A stretch of DNA of 22,819 nt, taken from contig JAIESC010000002.1 in assembly GCA_019746355.1 (NCBI GenBank), positions 1-22,819 of the forward strand, written 5' to 3'. Position 1 is the first letter of the stretch. Each line of letters starts with the position of its first letter. Of this stretch, positions 22,152 through 22,819 are shown piece by piece. The notes beneath the pieces were generated by a model. It saw only the letters and a program-made list of their open reading frames with translations, ran no database searches and was not told the DNA's origin. A program made the translations under genes and the position numbers. Source of the stretch: Xanthobacteraceae bacterium. Its GTDB lineage: Bacteria; Pseudomonadota; Alphaproteobacteria; Rhizobiales; Xanthobacteraceae.

Positions 22152-22418
22152 TTACTGCTGCCGTTTCTTCGTGCCGCCCGTTAGCAGGATCACCAGCGCC
22201 GCGCCGTCACGCCCGAAATAGACCCGGTACCCCGGGCCAAAATCGATTCGGTACTCCAGCACGCCGTCGCCAACCGACTTAGCGTTTGAAAGATTGCCCT
22301 GCTCCATGCGGATAATCGCAGTCGTGACCTTCGCTCGAGCAATGGCTTCCAAATCCGCGAACCAGTCGGCGAAGGGCTGGGAACCGTCGCTGGTGACGTA
22401 GTGGCGGATTTCCAGCAT
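22152..22418 (-). CDS. RelE/ParE-superfamily toxin (HI1419-like), probably C-terminally frameshifted
   Basis: An 88-residue protein of the HI1419-type addiction-module toxin family: MLEIRHYVTSDGSQPFADWF at the N terminus, then RMEQGNLSNAKSVGDGVLEYRIDFGPGYRVYFG (residues 38-69 in outline) and LVILLTGGTKKRQQ. Related toxins are mRNA-targeting RNases or gyrase poisons of the RelE/ParE fold. ATG 22418 fits the family start; an upstream in-frame TTG at 22436 would add six residues. No strong ribosome site is seen. The family normally runs about 15-20 residues past the GGxKxxQ motif; here a stop interrupts it and the rest lies in the next frame. Activity is therefore doubtful. Confidence 0.8.
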   Translation of the reverse strand: MLEIRHYVTSDGSQPFADWFADLEAIARAKVTTAIIRMEQGNLSNAKSVGDGVLEYRIDFGPGYRVYFGRDGAALVILLTGGTKKRQQ

Positions 22419-22425
22419 GCGAGAA

Positions 22426-22445
22426 GGGTAACACAAATGTTACCC
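22426..22445. promoter_or_regulatory. Perfect palindrome at the toxin start, likely autoregulatory operator
   Basis: GGGTAACA (22426-22433) and TGTTACCC (22438-22445) are perfect 8-bp inverted arms around CAAA. The site ends 7 bp upstream of the toxin ATG, within the 79-bp gap after the TusA-family gene. Antitoxins of this kind usually repress their own operon at such a dyad. It could also be a short hairpin at the message start. Confidence 0.6.
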
Positions 22446-22497
22446 GACCCGCAACTCTCCCGGCGGGGACCAGGGGCCGCCACGGTGCGATGCGGCG

Positions 22498-22779
22498 TCA
22501 AGCCTTCCTGATCCGGAACGTCAGCACACGGCCGCTCTTCGAACTGTCTTCGATCCGGTCGCCGGTTTCGCGCACGAGATTGGGAATATCGATCGTGGTC
22601 ATCGGATCGGTGCATTCGATCGTCAGCACCTCGCCCGGCGACATTTTCGCCAGGAGCTTGCGGGTCTTCAGCGCCGGCAGCGGACACTTTAGCCCGCGCA
22701 TGTTGACCGGCACAGGGCCCGGCGCGGGCTGCTTCGAGGCCGGTTCCGGCAGCGATTTTTCGACTTTGGATTTCGCCAT
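22498..22779 (-). CDS. TusA-family sulfurtransferase / sulfur-carrier protein
   Basis: A 93-residue cytosolic protein with the TusA/SirA core: VNMRGLKCPLPALKTRKLLAKM, in which C32 of the CPxP motif is the expected persulfide-carrying cysteine, then GEVLTIECTDPMTTIDIPN and a final strand LTFRIRKA. A 25-residue Lys/Pro/Ala-rich N-terminal extension precedes the domain, longer than in E. coli TusA. The ribosome site before the ATG at 22779 is poor. Family members pass sulfur to tRNA thiolation, molybdenum-cofactor or sulfur-oxidation partners; none of these is nearby, so the role stays open. It is 79 bp upstream of the toxin gene on the same strand, and probably unrelated to it. Confidence 0.9.
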   Translation of the reverse strand: MAKSKVEKSLPEPASKQPAPGPVPVNMRGLKCPLPALKTRKLLAKMSPGEVLTIECTDPMTTIDIPNLVRETGDRIEDSSKSGRVLTFRIRKA

Positions 22780-22819
22780 GAGGGGCCGCGGCGTTGTGAT
22801 CGGCTGACACTGGACACCC

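Overview
The DNA is GC-rich and almost fully coding. Its gene families, a catabolic and uptake gene set, and two kinds of palindromic intergenic repeat that I recall as common in Bradyrhizobium-like genomes all suggest an alphaproteobacterium of the Hyphomicrobiales (Bradyrhizobiaceae/Xanthobacteraceae-like). No rRNA, tRNA, CRISPR array, phage gene or transposase gene was seen. All genes are on the minus strand except two adjacent plus-strand genes at 8046-10090.

Layout from the left. (1) 1-5532, minus: an ABC-transporter operon read right to left. It has one Fe(III)/polyamine-type ATPase with a TTG start, three copies of a 57-bp palindromic repeat directly after its stop codon, then four tandem paralogous AfuA/FbpA-type binding proteins with Tat-like signals. 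The last of these is cut by the window edge. No permease is visible for this set. (2) 5580-5790: a 211-bp non-coding element with 20-bp terminal inverted repeats and nested hairpins, MITE-like. (3) 5837-7883, minus: a class III CoA-transferase followed by a crotonase-fold protein that lacks both glutamates of classical enoyl-CoA hydratase. (4) 8046-10090, plus: two Bug/TctC-type binding proteins, divergent from (3), ending at a GC-rich hairpin shared with the convergent operon. (5) 10245-19417, minus: a tightly packed operon hyuA, hyuB, a cyanuric-acid-amidohydrolase/barbiturase-family ring-opening enzyme, a NitT/TauT-type ABC transporter (binding protein, ATPase, permease) and an amidase-signature hydrolase. 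(6) 19686-21716, minus: a third Bug-type binding protein and a LysR regulator upstream of that operon. (7) 21771-22779, minus: a toxin-first HI1419/HI1420-like toxin-antitoxin pair whose toxin looks C-terminally frameshifted, a perfect palindrome at the toxin start, and a TusA-family protein.

The most interesting unit is (5). It encodes import, ATP-dependent hydantoinase-type hydrolysis, ring-opening amidohydrolysis and a further amide hydrolysis, which reads as a self-contained pathway for an undetermined cyclic amide or ureide. The window also holds eight periplasmic binding proteins but only one permease and two ATPases, so most binding proteins must work with membrane partners outside it or act as sensors.
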